DNA of 56,977 nt from Paenibacillus massiliensis 2301065 = DSM 16942 (GCF_000377505.1 NZ_KB898209.1:1-56977), one strand, 5' to 3'; positions 44,270 to 53,019 are shown, counted from the first letter of the stretch. Program-made: numbers and translations. The notes: a model not told the origin generated them from the letters alone.

Positions 44270-44638
44270 ATGATTCAACCATTTACACGTTTGGCTGTGG
44301 CCGATAACTCTGGTGCTAAGCAACTGATGTGTATCCGTGTATTGGGCGGAACTGGACGTCGTACAGCCCAAATCGGTGATCTGATCGTTTGCTCCGTCAA
44401 ACAAGCAACACCAGGCGGCGTTGTCAAAAAAGGTGATGTAGTTAAGGCGGTTGTTGTTCGTACAAAACGTTCCGTGCGTCGTAAAGACGGTTCCTACATC
44501 GGCTTTGACGAAAATGCAGCGGTAGTTGTGAAAGAAGACAAGAGCCCACGCGGAACTCGTATTTTCGGACCAGTTGCTCGCGAACTTCGTGATAAAGACT
44601 TCATGAAAATCGTTTCTTTGGCTCCGGAAGTAATCTAA
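44270..44638 (+). CDS. rplN: Ribosomal protein uL14
   Basis: L14 forms an intersubunit bridge. The 122-residue protein shows the family motif of A-V-V-V-R-T-K-R-S-V-R-R-K-D-G-S-Y-I near 58-75 and the L-A-V-A-D-N-S-G-A start. AAAGGAGG precedes the ATG. It begins the spc gene order. Confidence 0.98.
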   Translation: MIQPFTRLAVADNSGAKQLMCIRVLGGTGRRTAQIGDLIVCSVKQATPGGVVKKGDVVKAVVVRTKRSVRRKDGSYIGFDENAAVVVKEDKSPRGTRIFGPVARELRDKDFMKIVSLAPEVI

Positions 44639-44683
44639 GCAGAGACCCTGCCCGTATACAGCAAGTTATAGGAGGTGTACGAA

Positions 44684-45040
44684 ATGCCAAAAGTGAAAAA
44701 GGTTCTGGAATCCCACAACAACAAGCTGCACGTCAAAAAAGACGACACTGTTATGGTGATTACAGGCAAGGATAAAGGTAAAAAGGGACGCGTAATTGCT
44801 GCTTATCCTCGTGAAAACCGTGTGCTTGTGGAAGGTGTTAACATGATCAAAAAACACCAAAAGCCTAACCAGCAAAATCCACAAGGCGGCATCATCGAGA
44901 AAGAAGCTCCAATTCATGTTTCCAACGTGATGCATATCGATCCAAAGAGCGGAAAAGTAACCCGTATCGGTTACAAAGTATTGGATAACGGTAAAAAAGT
45001 GCGCGTTGCTAAACGTTCCGGAGAACAAATCGATAAATAA
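44684..45040 (+). CDS. rplX: Ribosomal protein uL24
   Basis: L24 is an early 50S assembly protein. The 118-residue KOW protein has V-M-V-I-T-G-K-D-K-G-K-K-G-R-V near 25-40. The ATG at 44684 follows AGGAGGTG; a GTG nine bases earlier is part of that site. rplE follows 28 bases later. Confidence 0.97.
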   Translation: MPKVKKVLESHNNKLHVKKDDTVMVITGKDKGKKGRVIAAYPRENRVLVEGVNMIKKHQKPNQQNPQGGIIEKEAPIHVSNVMHIDPKSGKVTRIGYKVLDNGKKVRVAKRSGEQIDK

Positions 45041-45068
45041 TCTTTAAAGGAAAGGAGGACCATTGTTC

Positions 45069-45611
45069 ATGGCTATTCGAATGAAAGAGCGTTTTCTGAA
45101 TGAAATCACTCCTGCTCTGATGCAGAAGTTCAACTATACGACTGTAATGCAAGTGCCTAAGATCGAGAAAGTTGTAATCAACATGGGGGTTGGCGAAGCT
45201 GTTCAAAACTCCAAAGTGCTTGATTCCGCTGTTAACGATCTGCAGCTGATTACTGGTCAAAAGCCAGTTATCACTCGTGCTAAGAAATCCATCGCAGGCT
45301 TCAAGCTGCGTGAGAACATGCCAATCGGGGTTAAAGTAACACTGCGCGGCGAGCGTATGTACTACTTCCTGGATAAGCTGTTCAACATCACACTGCCACG
45401 CGTTCGTGACTTCCGTGGTGTATCCACTAAAGCCTTTGACGGCCGTGGTAACTACACACTCGGTCTGAAGGAACAATTGATCTTCCCTGAGATCGAGTAT
45501 GATCAAGTGGACAAAGTTCGCGGTATGGATATCGTTATCGTAACAACTGCGAACACTGACGAAGAGTCCCGTGAGTTGCTGACTCAACTGGGAATGCCTT
45601 TTGCAAAGTAA
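45069..45611 (+). CDS. rplE: Ribosomal protein uL5
   Basis: L5 binds 5S rRNA and contacts S13 and P-site tRNA. The 180-residue protein has K-I-E-K-V-V-I-N-M-G-V-G-E-A and the D-F-R-G-V-S-T-K-A-F-D-G-R-G-N-Y segment. The ATG at 45069 follows AAAGGAGG; a TTG two codons earlier is in frame but is less likely. Confidence 0.97.
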   Translation: MAIRMKERFLNEITPALMQKFNYTTVMQVPKIEKVVINMGVGEAVQNSKVLDSAVNDLQLITGQKPVITRAKKSIAGFKLRENMPIGVKVTLRGERMYYFLDKLFNITLPRVRDFRGVSTKAFDGRGNYTLGLKEQLIFPEIEYDQVDKVRGMDIVIVTTANTDEESRELLTQLGMPFAK

Positions 45612-45675
45612 TATTGGCTTAACGTTGTGGGCAGCTGCCCATTTCTCCGAATCTATCTAGGAGGTGTCAGGCTAA

Positions 45676-45861
45676 GTGGCAAAAACTTCGATGAAAGTTA
45701 AACAACAACGCACGCCGAAATTCAAAGTTCGCGCATACACTCGTTGTGAGCGTTGTGGTCGTCCACATTCCGTGTTGCAAAAATTCAAGATCTGCAGAAT
45801 TTGCTTCCGTGAATTAGCTTATAAAGGCCAGATTCCTGGCGTGAAAAAAGCAAGCTGGTAA
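45676..45861 (+). CDS. rpsZ: Ribosomal protein uS14, zinc-binding type Z
   Basis: S14 is in the 30S head. This is the short 61-residue zinc form with C-E-R-C and C-R-I-C pairs and the closing G-Q-I-P-G-V-K-K-A-S-W. A zinc-free paralogue used under zinc shortage may exist elsewhere but is not in the window. The start is GTG after GGAGGTG. Confidence 0.97.
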   Translation: MAKTSMKVKQQRTPKFKVRAYTRCERCGRPHSVLQKFKICRICFRELAYKGQIPGVKKASW

Positions 45862-45893
45862 AAAGTCCTGAACGGGAAGGAGGTTTATACACA

Positions 45894-46292
45894 ATGACTA
45901 TGTCTGATCCAATTGCAGATATGCTTACTCGTATTCGTAACGCGAACACTGTTCGCCACGAGACAGTTGAGATGCCTGCTTCGACAATGAAAAAGCAAAT
46001 CGCAGACATTCTGAAGCGTGAAGGCTTCATTCGTGATGCGGAATTTGTTGAGGATAACAAACAAGGGATTATCCGTGTTTTCCTGAAATACGGTGCTAAT
46101 AACGAGCGTGTTATTACTGGTCTGAAAAGAATCAGTAAGCCTGGTCTGCGCGTGTACACGAAGAGTAATGAGATTCCTCGCGTACTGGGTGGACTCGGAA
46201 TCGCGATCATTTCTACATCTAAAGGCATCATGACTGATAAAGAAGCTCGTCAGTCCAAAGCCGGCGGAGAAGTTATTTGCTACGTGTGGTAA
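45894..46292 (+). CDS. rpsH: Ribosomal protein uS8
   Basis: S8 is a primary 16S rRNA-binding protein and in some bacteria the repressor of the spc operon. The 132-residue protein starts M-T-M-S-D-P-I-A-D-M-L-T-R-I-R-N-A, and the C-terminal S-T-S-K-G-I-M-T-D-K-E-A-R RNA-binding block is present. GGAAGGAGG precedes the ATG. Confidence 0.98.
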   Translation: MTMSDPIADMLTRIRNANTVRHETVEMPASTMKKQIADILKREGFIRDAEFVEDNKQGIIRVFLKYGANNERVITGLKRISKPGLRVYTKSNEIPRVLGGLGIAIISTSKGIMTDKEARQSKAGGEVICYVW

Positions 46293-46323
46293 TACAAAGC
46301 TAAGAAGATAGGAGGTGCAATAC

Positions 46324-46866
46324 ATGTCCCGTATTGGTCGCAAACCAATCGCAGTACCAAGTGGTGTGGATGTAACACTGAATAACGCAGTGATCACTGT
46401 TAAAGGACCGAAAGGAACTCTGACTCGTGAACTTCACAAAGACATGCAGGTTACTGTTGAAAACAATGAAATTAACGTAGTTCGTCCTTCTGACAACAAA
46501 CTTCACCGTTCTTTGCACGGAACAACCCGCTCCGTTGTCAATAACATGGTAAGTGGTGTAACTGAAGGATTCGCTAAATCTCTGGAACTGGTTGGGGTCG
46601 GATATCGTGCAAGCAAATCCGGAGATAAAATCGTTCTGAACGTTGGTTACTCCCATCCGGTAGAAATCACTCCAGAACCGGGCATCGAGTTCGAAGTTCC
46701 TTCGAACACTAAAATCATCGTTCGCGGAATCGACAAAGAGCGCGTAGGTGCCTACGCTGCTAAAATCCGTTCCGTTCGTGAGCCTGAGCCGTATAAAGGT
46801 AAAGGTATTAAGTATGAAGGCGAACGCATCATCCGTAAAGAAGGTAAAGCCGGTAAGAAGAAATAA
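46324..46866 (+). CDS. rplF: Ribosomal protein uL6
   Basis: L6 lies near the sarcin-ricin loop. The 180-residue, two-domain protein starts M-S-R-I-G-R-K-P-I-A-V-P and ends with E-P-Y-K-G-K-G-I-K-Y-E-G-E-R, as usual. The ATG follows AGGAGGTG; an in-frame GTG at 46315 lies in that site. A terminator-like hairpin follows it, which is unusual inside this operon. Confidence 0.98.
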   Translation: MSRIGRKPIAVPSGVDVTLNNAVITVKGPKGTLTRELHKDMQVTVENNEINVVRPSDNKLHRSLHGTTRSVVNNMVSGVTEGFAKSLELVGVGYRASKSGDKIVLNVGYSHPVEITPEPGIEFEVPSNTKIIVRGIDKERVGAYAAKIRSVREPEPYKGKGIKYEGERIIRKEGKAGKKK

Positions 46867-46884
46867 CTTTCTTACCGCCTTTCT

Positions 46885-46923
46885 GTGGTCTTCCGTCTTG
46901 GGGAGACTACGTGCCTCTTTTTT
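46885..46923 (+). terminator. Terminator-like hairpin between rplF and rplR
   Basis: GTGGTCTTCC (46885-46894) pairs fully with GGGAGACTAC (46901-46910), allowing two G-U pairs, around a six-base loop. CTCTTTTTT follows, starting five bases after the stem. It sits in a 116-base gap in the middle of the spc operon, so it must be partial or regulated, because rplR shows no obvious own promoter. Confidence 0.5.
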
Positions 46924-46982
46924 ACCCAGTGCGTCTTGATCTGAAGCTGTTAAAGGCAAACTGAAGGGAGTGAAAGAAGAAG

Positions 46983-47351
46983 ATGATTACGAAAAAGGAT
47001 AAAAACAAAGCACGTGTGAGAAGACATCTGCGTGTTCGTAAAAAAATCCAAGGAACGGCTCAACGTCCTCGTTTGAACGTATTCCGTTCTGAAAAACATA
47101 TCTACGCTCAACTGATTGATGACGTAGCAGGCGTGACATTGGCAGCTGCATCCACTATGGATAAAGAGCTGAGCAAAGACATCGCTAACGGTGCTAGCGT
47201 GGAATCCGCACGTAAAGTCGGAGAACTCGTTGCTAAGCGCGGTAAAGAAAAAGGTGTTACTGCGGTTGTTTTCGACCGTGGAGGCTACCTGTATCATGGA
47301 CGTATCCAAGCGCTGGCTGAAGCAGCTCGCGAAACTGGACTTGAGTTTTAA
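46983..47351 (+). CDS. rplR: Ribosomal protein uL18
   Basis: L18 carries 5S rRNA into the large subunit. The 122-residue protein has a basic N-terminal tail, R-P-R-L-N-V-F-R-S-E-K-H-I-Y-A-Q-L-I-D-D and the closing D-R-G-G-Y-L-Y-H-G-R segment. GGGAG lies ten bases before the ATG, a weaker site than those of its neighbours. Confidence 0.97.
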   Translation: MITKKDKNKARVRRHLRVRKKIQGTAQRPRLNVFRSEKHIYAQLIDDVAGVTLAAASTMDKELSKDIANGASVESARKVGELVAKRGKEKGVTAVVFDRGGYLYHGRIQALAEAARETGLEF

Positions 47352-47378
47352 GACATTTTACAAAAGGAGGTTAACGAC

Positions 47379-47876
47379 TTGCGTGTAGATCCGAACACTT
47401 TAGAACTGTCTGAAAGAGTTGTAAATATTAATCGTGTAGCTAAAGTTGTAAAAGGCGGACGTCGCTTTAGTTTCAGCGCACTGGTTGTTGTCGGTGACGG
47501 CAATGGCTGGGTTGGTGCTGGTATCGGTAAAGCTGGCGAAGTACCTGAAGCGATTCGCAAAGGTGTGGAAGACGCTAAGAAAAACCTGGTACACGTTCCA
47601 CTCGTAGGAACTACAGTTCCTCACTTGGTTACTGGTAAGTTCGGCGCAGGCCGCGTTCTGTTGAAGCCAGCATCTGAAGGTACTGGTGTAATTGCAGGCG
47701 GTCCTGTTCGTGCGGTGCTCGAACTGGCTGGCGTAGGTGATATTTTGACAAAATCTCTGGGTTCTTCGAATTCCATGAACATGGTCAATGCGACTTTGGA
47801 AGGTTTGTCCCGCTTGAAACGCGCTGAAGATGTAGCGAAATTGCGTGGCAAAACTGTCGAAGAGCTGCGCGGTTAA
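47379..47876 (+). CDS. rpsE: Ribosomal protein uS5
   Basis: S5 helps to keep decoding accurate and unwinds mRNA at the entry. The 165-residue protein has the spectinomycin-contact loop near V-V-K-G-G-R-R-F-S-F (about 23-32), wild type in appearance, and the double-stranded RNA-binding-like N-terminal domain. The start is TTG after AAAGGAGG, as the family begins M-R-V-D-P. Confidence 0.97.
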   Translation: MRVDPNTLELSERVVNINRVAKVVKGGRRFSFSALVVVGDGNGWVGAGIGKAGEVPEAIRKGVEDAKKNLVHVPLVGTTVPHLVTGKFGAGRVLLKPASEGTGVIAGGPVRAVLELAGVGDILTKSLGSSNSMNMVNATLEGLSRLKRAEDVAKLRGKTVEELRG

Positions 47877-47888
47877 GGAGGATATGTC

Positions 47889-48074
47889 ATGAGTAAATTA
47901 GAAATTACCCTTGTCCGTTCTTTGATTGGCCGCCCAGGTACTCAAAGAACAACTGTGAACACTCTGGGACTGCGTAAGCTGAACCAAACTGTAGTTCACA
48001 ACGACGATCCTGCCATTCGCGGTATGATCAACAAAGTAAGTCATCTGGTTTCGGTTAAAGAAATCGAAGCTTAA
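47889..48074 (+). CDS. rpmD: Ribosomal protein uL30
   Basis: This 61-residue protein of the large subunit starts M-S-K-L-E-I-T-L-V-R-S-L-I-G-R-P and has the L-G-L-R-K-L-N-Q-T-V segment. It follows rpsE by 12 bases, with AAGGAGG overlapping the rpsE stop codon. Confidence 0.97.
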   Translation: MSKLEITLVRSLIGRPGTQRTTVNTLGLRKLNQTVVHNDDPAIRGMINKVSHLVSVKEIEA

Positions 48075-48118
48075 GAGATACAGAAGTTCAACAAATAATC
48101 AAGGAGGTGCAACGAACG

Positions 48119-48559
48119 ATGAAGTTACATGAGCTGTCCTCAGCTACTGGCTCCCGCAAAGAACGCAAACGCGTAGGTCGCGGTACTAGTAGTGGTACAG
48201 GTAAAACATCAGGTCGCGGTCATAAAGGTCAAAACTCACGTTCCGGTGGTGGTGTACGTCCGGGCTTCGAAGGTGGCCAAAACCCATTGTATCGTCGCTT
48301 GCCTAAGCGCGGTTTCGTGAACCCAACTCGCAAAGAATATGCAGTTGTGAATATCGAAGATCTGAATAGTTTTGCAGAAGGTACTGAAGTGACTCCTGAA
48401 TTTTTGGTTAACAGCGGAGTTGTGAAAAACACAAAATCCGGAATCAAAATTCTTGGTAACGGTGAAGTCACTGTCAAGCTTACTGTAAAAGCTAACAAGT
48501 TTTCTCAATCTGCGGTAGAGAAAATTGAAGCTGCCGGCGGTAAAACCGAGGTGATCTAA
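48119..48559 (+). CDS. rplO: Ribosomal protein uL15
   Basis: L15 is an internal scaffold of the 50S subunit. The 146-residue protein starts M-K-L-H-E-L and has a glycine- and arginine-rich extension (R-V-G-R-G-T-S-S-G-T-G-K-T-S-G-R-G-H-K-G) at about 18-38. The ATG follows AAGGAGGTG; a GTG at 48107 lies in that site. Its TAA overlaps the secY ATG. Confidence 0.97.
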   Translation: MKLHELSSATGSRKERKRVGRGTSSGTGKTSGRGHKGQNSRSGGGVRPGFEGGQNPLYRRLPKRGFVNPTRKEYAVVNIEDLNSFAEGTEVTPEFLVNSGVVKNTKSGIKILGNGEVTVKLTVKANKFSQSAVEKIEAAGGKTEVI

Positions 48560-49854
48560 TGTTCAAAGCCCTTTCTAATATATGGCGGGTTGAAGATCTG
48601 CGGAACCGCATCGGGTTTACACTTATGATTCTCATAGTGTTCCGTATTGGCTCATTTATTACAGTACCAGGAGTCGACAAAAATGTATTTGCTAATGATA
48701 CAGCAGGCAGTGAGCTGTTCGGCCTACTGAACACCTTCTCCGGAGGTGCGCTGTATCAGTTCTCTATCTTTGCTCTCGGGATCGTGCCGTATATTACGGC
48801 TTCGATCATCGTGCAGCTCCTATCCATGGACGTCATTCCGAAGCTTGCGGAATGGGCAAAGCAAGGAGAGCATGGTAAAAAGCAGTTGGCGCAAGTTACA
48901 CGTTATGGTACGGTAGTACTGGCGCTCATTCAGGCATTTGGTACCTCGATCGGATTTAATCGTCTGTATGGAGCACAAATGATTCCTGGAGCAACAGTTG
49001 CAGACTACATCCTGATTGCGATCGTGCTTACAGCGGGGACTACGTTCCTGATGTGGCTTGGAGAGCAAATAACGGAAAGAGGTATTGGTAACGGTATTTC
49101 CATCCTCATCTTCGCAGGGATCGCAGCTGGTATACCAAGACACATTCGGACAATTGCTGAGTCGCAGTTCATCCAAGCGGATCAACTGTTCATCAATATT
49201 CTCAAGGCGATTATTATCGTTTTGGTAATCGTGTTGATTGTCGTGGGTGTTATCTTTATCCAGCAAGGAATTCGTAAGATTCCTGTGCAGTATGCCAAGC
49301 GCGTTGTGGGGAACAAAATGTACGGTGGCCAGAATACGCATATTCCGATGAAAATTAATGCGGCAGGCGTTATTCCGGTTATCTTCGCAGTGTCGTTGCT
49401 GCAGTTCCCGATTATTATTGCAAGCTTCTGGGCGGATAAGGTATGGGCACAATGGGTAACTACTCACTTGTACTATGACAAACCGCTCGGTATGGTGTTA
49501 TATGTTGTAATGATCATCGGCTTCACATTCTTCTACACCTTTGTGCAGATGAATCCGCAGCAAATGGCCGACAATATGAAGAAGAACGGCGGCTATATCC
49601 CAGGCATTCGCCCTGGTAAAGCCACTGAGACTTACCTGACGCGGGTAATGTCCCGTCTAACTATGACTGGGGCACTGTTCTTGGCAGTCATCTCGGTTCT
49701 GCCGGTATTCTTCGGTGCACTTTCCGGTTTGCCTCGTTCTGTACAGATCGGTGGTACTTCATTGCTCATCATCGTTGGTGTTGCATTGGATACCATGAAG
49801 CAAATCGAAAGCCAGCTCATTAAACGCCATTACAAAGGCTTCATCAATAAATAG
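48559..49854 (+). CDS. secY: Preprotein translocase subunit SecY
   Basis: SecY is the protein-conducting channel of the membrane. The 431-residue protein has about ten membrane spans and the family segments G-I-V-P-Y-I-T-A-S-I-I-V-Q-L, G-I-G-N-G-I-S-I and the C-terminal loop P-G-I-R-P-G-K-x-T. It overlaps rplO by one base (TAATG) and works with SecE encoded at 22132. Confidence 0.98.
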   Translation: MFKALSNIWRVEDLRNRIGFTLMILIVFRIGSFITVPGVDKNVFANDTAGSELFGLLNTFSGGALYQFSIFALGIVPYITASIIVQLLSMDVIPKLAEWAKQGEHGKKQLAQVTRYGTVVLALIQAFGTSIGFNRLYGAQMIPGATVADYILIAIVLTAGTTFLMWLGEQITERGIGNGISILIFAGIAAGIPRHIRTIAESQFIQADQLFINILKAIIIVLVIVLIVVGVIFIQQGIRKIPVQYAKRVVGNKMYGGQNTHIPMKINAAGVIPVIFAVSLLQFPIIIASFWADKVWAQWVTTHLYYDKPLGMVLYVVMIIGFTFFYTFVQMNPQQMADNMKKNGGYIPGIRPGKATETYLTRVMSRLTMTGALFLAVISVLPVFFGALSGLPRSVQIGGTSLLIIVGVALDTMKQIESQLIKRHYKGFINK

Positions 49855-49855
49855 T

Positions 49856-49902
49856 CAATAGGTTCCGGGACAGGATTATGCCTGTTCATCGGCACCTATT
49901 GT
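49856..49902 (+). other. Hairpin between secY and adk
   Basis: CAATAGGT and ACCTATTG, with GACAGG and CCTGTT inside, form an interrupted hairpin directly after the secY stop codon. No adequate T run follows, so it is a possible RNA-processing or weak pause structure, not a clear terminator. Confidence 0.5.
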
Positions 49903-49942
49903 GCTGTTTCTTGTGTAGGGGTCGTTCCTGAGGAGTGAGAGA

Positions 49943-50587
49943 GTGAACATTCTGATCATGGGCCCTCCTGGGGCTGGAAAAGGCACACAAGCTGAAGTAA
50001 TCGTTAATGAACTCGGTGTCCCACATATCTCTACAGGTGATGCATTCCGTCTGGCTATGAAGCTCGGTACTCCAATCGGAATCAAGGCCAAAGAATACAT
50101 TGATCGTGGAGATCTGGTACCCGACGATATTACGATCGGTATCGTAGAGGAGAGACTCCAGCAGCCGGACTGCAAGAAAGGCTTTCTGTTGGATGGATTT
50201 CCAAGAACTTTGGCACAGGCTGAGGCGCTGGACCAAATTCTCGGACGTCTGGGCATGTCGCTTGATCATGTTGTCGATCTGAAGGTAGACCGCGACCGTC
50301 TGCTGGCCCGTATTACGGGACGCCGCATCTGCAAGACCTGTGGTGCAACATACCATCTGGTATTCAATCCACCAAAGGTAGAAGGCATTTGTGACAAAGA
50401 CGGAGGCGAGCTGTACCAACGCGCTGATGATAATGAAGAGAGCGTTGCGACACGGCTTGATGAGTATAGCAACAAAACGGCACCACTCCTCTCGTTCTAT
50501 GAGAACAAAGATCTTTTGCGTCAAATCGACGGGGAGCAGGATATTCATCAGGTATCTGAAGATCTGGTATCCTTGCTGCGGGGTTAA
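49943..50587 (+). CDS. adk: Adenylate kinase
   Basis: Adk interconverts AMP and ATP with two ADP. The 214-residue protein has the P-loop G-P-P-G-A-G-K-G-T-Q at 7-16, the D-G-F-P-R-T motif and a zinc-binding lid with C-K-T-C and C-D-K-D, the usual Gram-positive variant whose fourth ligand is aspartate. The start is GTG after AGGAG. map follows. Confidence 0.97.
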   Translation: MNILIMGPPGAGKGTQAEVIVNELGVPHISTGDAFRLAMKLGTPIGIKAKEYIDRGDLVPDDITIGIVEERLQQPDCKKGFLLDGFPRTLAQAEALDQILGRLGMSLDHVVDLKVDRDRLLARITGRRICKTCGATYHLVFNPPKVEGICDKDGGELYQRADDNEESVATRLDEYSNKTAPLLSFYENKDLLRQIDGEQDIHQVSEDLVSLLRG

Positions 50588-50592
50588 TTGTA

Positions 50593-51345
50593 ATGATCGT
50601 TTGCAAGTCCGAAACGGAATTGAGCTATATGAGGGAAGCCGGACGCATCGTAGCTGAGACCCACAAGATTCTGGCCGAACAGATCGAGCCCGGCATAACC
50701 ACCGGTGAGCTTGATCATATAGCTGATCAGTACATTCGCAGTCAGGGAGCTGTGCCGTCTTTTAAAGGTTATAATGGTTTTCCTGCTAGCATTTGCGCTT
50801 CAGTCAACGAACAATTGGTGCACGGGTTCCCCGGCAGCCGCAAGCTAGACGAAGGTGATATCGTTACGTTTGACATTGGTGCGCAGTATCGGGGGTACCA
50901 TGGGGACTCCGCATGGACATATCCAGTTGGCAGCATCTCAGATGCCGCCCAAAGGTTATTAGATGTGACGGAAGGCGCCCTGATGGAGGGACTGTCTCAG
51001 GTCAAGCCGGACGTTCGCCTGTTTACAATCTCGCATGCGATTCAGAGATACATTGAGGAAGCTGGCTTCTCAGTAGTGAGGGAATATGTCGGTCACGGCA
51101 TAGGTGCCAAGCTGCATGAGGATCCGCAAATTCCGAACTACGGTATCCCGAACGTGGGACCGAGGCTCAGACCAGGCATGGTACTGGCGATTGAGCCCAT
51201 GGTCAATGCCGGCTCCCGGCATGTACGGACGTTGGAAGACAACTGGACGGTCGTAACGGTGGACGGATCACTTTGTGCTCATTTTGAGCATACGGTCGCG
51301 GTAACGCCGGACGGCATGGAGATTTTCACTATACTGAAATCGTAG
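50593..51345 (+). CDS. map: Methionine aminopeptidase, type I
   Basis: Map removes the starting methionine from new proteins. The 250-residue protein has the five metal ligands in expected segments: F-D-I-G-A, H-G-D-S-A-W, G-H-G-I-G, I-E-P-M and H-F-E-H-T. The ATG is five bases after the adk stop, so coupling is likely. The next gene starts within ten bases of its end. Confidence 0.97.
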   Translation: MIVCKSETELSYMREAGRIVAETHKILAEQIEPGITTGELDHIADQYIRSQGAVPSFKGYNGFPASICASVNEQLVHGFPGSRKLDEGDIVTFDIGAQYRGYHGDSAWTYPVGSISDAAQRLLDVTEGALMEGLSQVKPDVRLFTISHAIQRYIEEAGFSVVREYVGHGIGAKLHEDPQIPNYGIPNVGPRLRPGMVLAIEPMVNAGSRHVRTLEDNWTVVTVDGSLCAHFEHTVAVTPDGMEIFTILKS

Positions 51346-51354
51346 GTGGTAAGC

Positions 51355-51663
51355 ATGAAAGCACAAAACAGCCTGCAGATCGGTCAGATTGTGAAAATCC
51401 TGAGAGGTAGAGATACCGGTCAGGCAGCTGTCGTAGTATCCATAGCGGATGATCGTTTTGTATATATTGCTGATGGCAACAAGCGCAAGTTTGATCAGGC
51501 CAAGAAGAAGAATATTCTTCACCTGATGCCGCAGCCAGTAATTAGCAGCGAAGTTGTGAATAGTTTGCAGGAATGCGGTCGGGTAACGAACGGAAAGCTG
51601 CGTCATGCAGTGAATGAATTCCTGGATTCCACCAATCCAACAACTGAAGAGAAAGGAGACTAG
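51355..51663 (+). CDS. KOW-domain RNA-binding protein (L14e-like)
   Basis: The 102-residue protein has an N-terminal KOW motif (I-G-Q-I-V-K-I-L-R-G-R-D-T-G-Q-A-A-V-V) followed by F-V-Y-I-A-D-G and a lysine-rich stretch, much like archaeal and eukaryotic L14e. Genes of this kind lie between map and infA in Bacillus and relatives; the function is not established. I start at ATG 51355 after AGGTGG. The GTG at 51346 would overlap the ribosome site. infA begins three bases after its stop. Confidence 0.88.
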   Translation: MKAQNSLQIGQIVKILRGRDTGQAAVVVSIADDRFVYIADGNKRKFDQAKKKNILHLMPQPVISSEVVNSLQECGRVTNGKLRHAVNEFLDSTNPTTEEKGD

Positions 51664-51665
51664 CT

Positions 51666-51881
51666 GTGGCCAAAGAAGATGTCATTGAAGTAGAAGGTAC
51701 TGTGATCGAACCTCTTCCCAACGCAACATTCAAGGTGGAGCTCGAGAACGGTCACCAAATTCTTGCTCATGTTTCCGGAAAGCTGCGGATGCATTTTATC
51801 CGCATTCTGACAGGCGACAAAGTGGTCGTTCAGTTATCGCCTTACGATTTAACCAAAGGTCGTATAACGTACCGGAAATAA
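51666..51881 (+). CDS. infA: Translation initiation factor IF-1
   Basis: IF-1 blocks the A site during initiation. The 71-residue OB-fold protein reads A-K-E-D-V-I-E-V-E-G-T-V after a GTG start, with AAAGGAG upstream inside the previous gene, and ends G-R-I-T-Y-R-K. Position between the KOW gene and rpmJ is conserved. Confidence 0.97.
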   Translation: MAKEDVIEVEGTVIEPLPNATFKVELENGHQILAHVSGKLRMHFIRILTGDKVVVQLSPYDLTKGRITYRK

Positions 51882-51965
51882 ATCGTGTGTTATCTTTTGT
51901 TCCAAAAACTATGAATGGTTATGAAACGAGTTTTACCAGGGTAAGACTTGGAGGAGGTAATTAGC

Positions 51966-52079
51966 ATGAAGGTAAGACCTTCTGTAAAGCCCATTTGCGA
52001 GAAATGCAAAGTCATTCGCCGCAAAGGCAATGTAATGGTTATTTGCGAAAATCCGAAACACAAACAAAAACAAGGTTAA
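51966..52079 (+). CDS. rpmJ: Ribosomal protein bL36
   Basis: This 37-residue protein is the smallest ribosomal component. It starts M-K-V-R-P-S-V-K-P-I-C-E-K-C and keeps the zinc ligands C11, C14, C27 and H32. GGAGGTAATT precedes the ATG. It lies between infA and rpsM as in Bacillus. Confidence 0.97.
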   Translation: MKVRPSVKPICEKCKVIRRKGNVMVICENPKHKQKQG

Positions 52080-52099
52080 AGAAGGGGGTGTAGCGTAAA

Positions 52100-52468
52100 A
52101 TGGCTCGTATAGCTGGTGTGGATTTGCCACGTGACAAACGCGTTGAGATCGCCTTGACTTACATTTTCGGAATCGGTAAAACGACTTCTCAGAAAATCCT
52201 TAAAGAATCAGGCATCGATGTGAACACTCGTGTTCGCGACTTGACAGAAGATGAAGTGAGCAAATTACGTGAAACAATCGACGGATCGGTAAAAGTAGAA
52301 GGTGATCTGCGTCGTGAAATTTCCTTGAATATTAAACGTCTGACTGAGATCGGTTGCTACCGCGGTATTCGTCACCGTCGTGGTCTGCCTGTTCGTGGTC
52401 AACGTACAAAAACGAATGCCCGTACACGTAAAGGTCCTCGTCGTACTGTAGCAAATAAAAAGAAATAA
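52100..52468 (+). CDS. rpsM: Ribosomal protein uS13
   Basis: S13 bridges the subunits at the 30S head. The 122-residue protein starts M-A-R-I-A-G-V-D-L-P-R and has the helix-two-turn-helix region and a basic tail with R-G-L-P-V-R-G-Q-R-T-K-T-N-A-R. AAGGGGGTG precedes the ATG. Confidence 0.98.
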   Translation: MARIAGVDLPRDKRVEIALTYIFGIGKTTSQKILKESGIDVNTRVRDLTEDEVSKLRETIDGSVKVEGDLRREISLNIKRLTEIGCYRGIRHRRGLPVRGQRTKTNARTRKGPRRTVANKKK

Positions 52469-52487
52469 GAAAGGAGGATAACATTCA

Positions 52488-52883
52488 ATGGCTAAACCGA
52501 AAAAAGTTGTACGCACCAAACGTCGTGACCGTAAAAATATCGAATCTGGCGTGGCACACATCCGTTCCACGTTCAACAACACTATCGTTACAATTACGGA
52601 CCCTCACGGTAACGCAATCTCTTGGGCAAGCTCTGGCGGTCTTGGATTCCGCGGTTCCCGTAAATCCACTCCGTACGCTGCACAAATGGCTGCTGAAACA
52701 GCTGCCAAGGCTGCAATGGAGCATGGCATGAAGAGTGTTGAAGTTATGGTTAAAGGACCAGGCGCAGGCCGTGAAGCAGCGATTCGTTCCCTGCAAGCTG
52801 CGGGTCTGGAAGTTAACCTGATTAAAGACGTGACTCCGGTACCTCACAACGGATGCCGTCCTCCAAAACGTCGTCGTGTCTAA
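52488..52883 (+). CDS. rpsK: Ribosomal protein uS11
   Basis: S11 forms the mRNA exit platform. The 131-residue protein has T-F-N-N-T-I-V-T-I-T-D and G-A-G-R-E-A-A-I-R, and ends H-N-G-C-R-P-P-K-R-R-R-V. AAAGGAGG precedes the ATG. A 136-base gap separates it from rpoA. Confidence 0.98.
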   Translation: MAKPKKVVRTKRRDRKNIESGVAHIRSTFNNTIVTITDPHGNAISWASSGGLGFRGSRKSTPYAAQMAAETAAKAAMEHGMKSVEVMVKGPGAGREAAIRSLQAAGLEVNLIKDVTPVPHNGCRPPKRRRV

Positions 52884-53019
52884 TGAGATTTATCCTGTAC
52901 GTGTAGTATAAAACCATTGCAATCTGCTAATAATGATTGTTTAGACAATACTGCATGGTTAAAAATGGATATGGTGAAGGTTTCATATAGGAGCGACGTT
53001 TTGAAGGAGGGATATTGCA

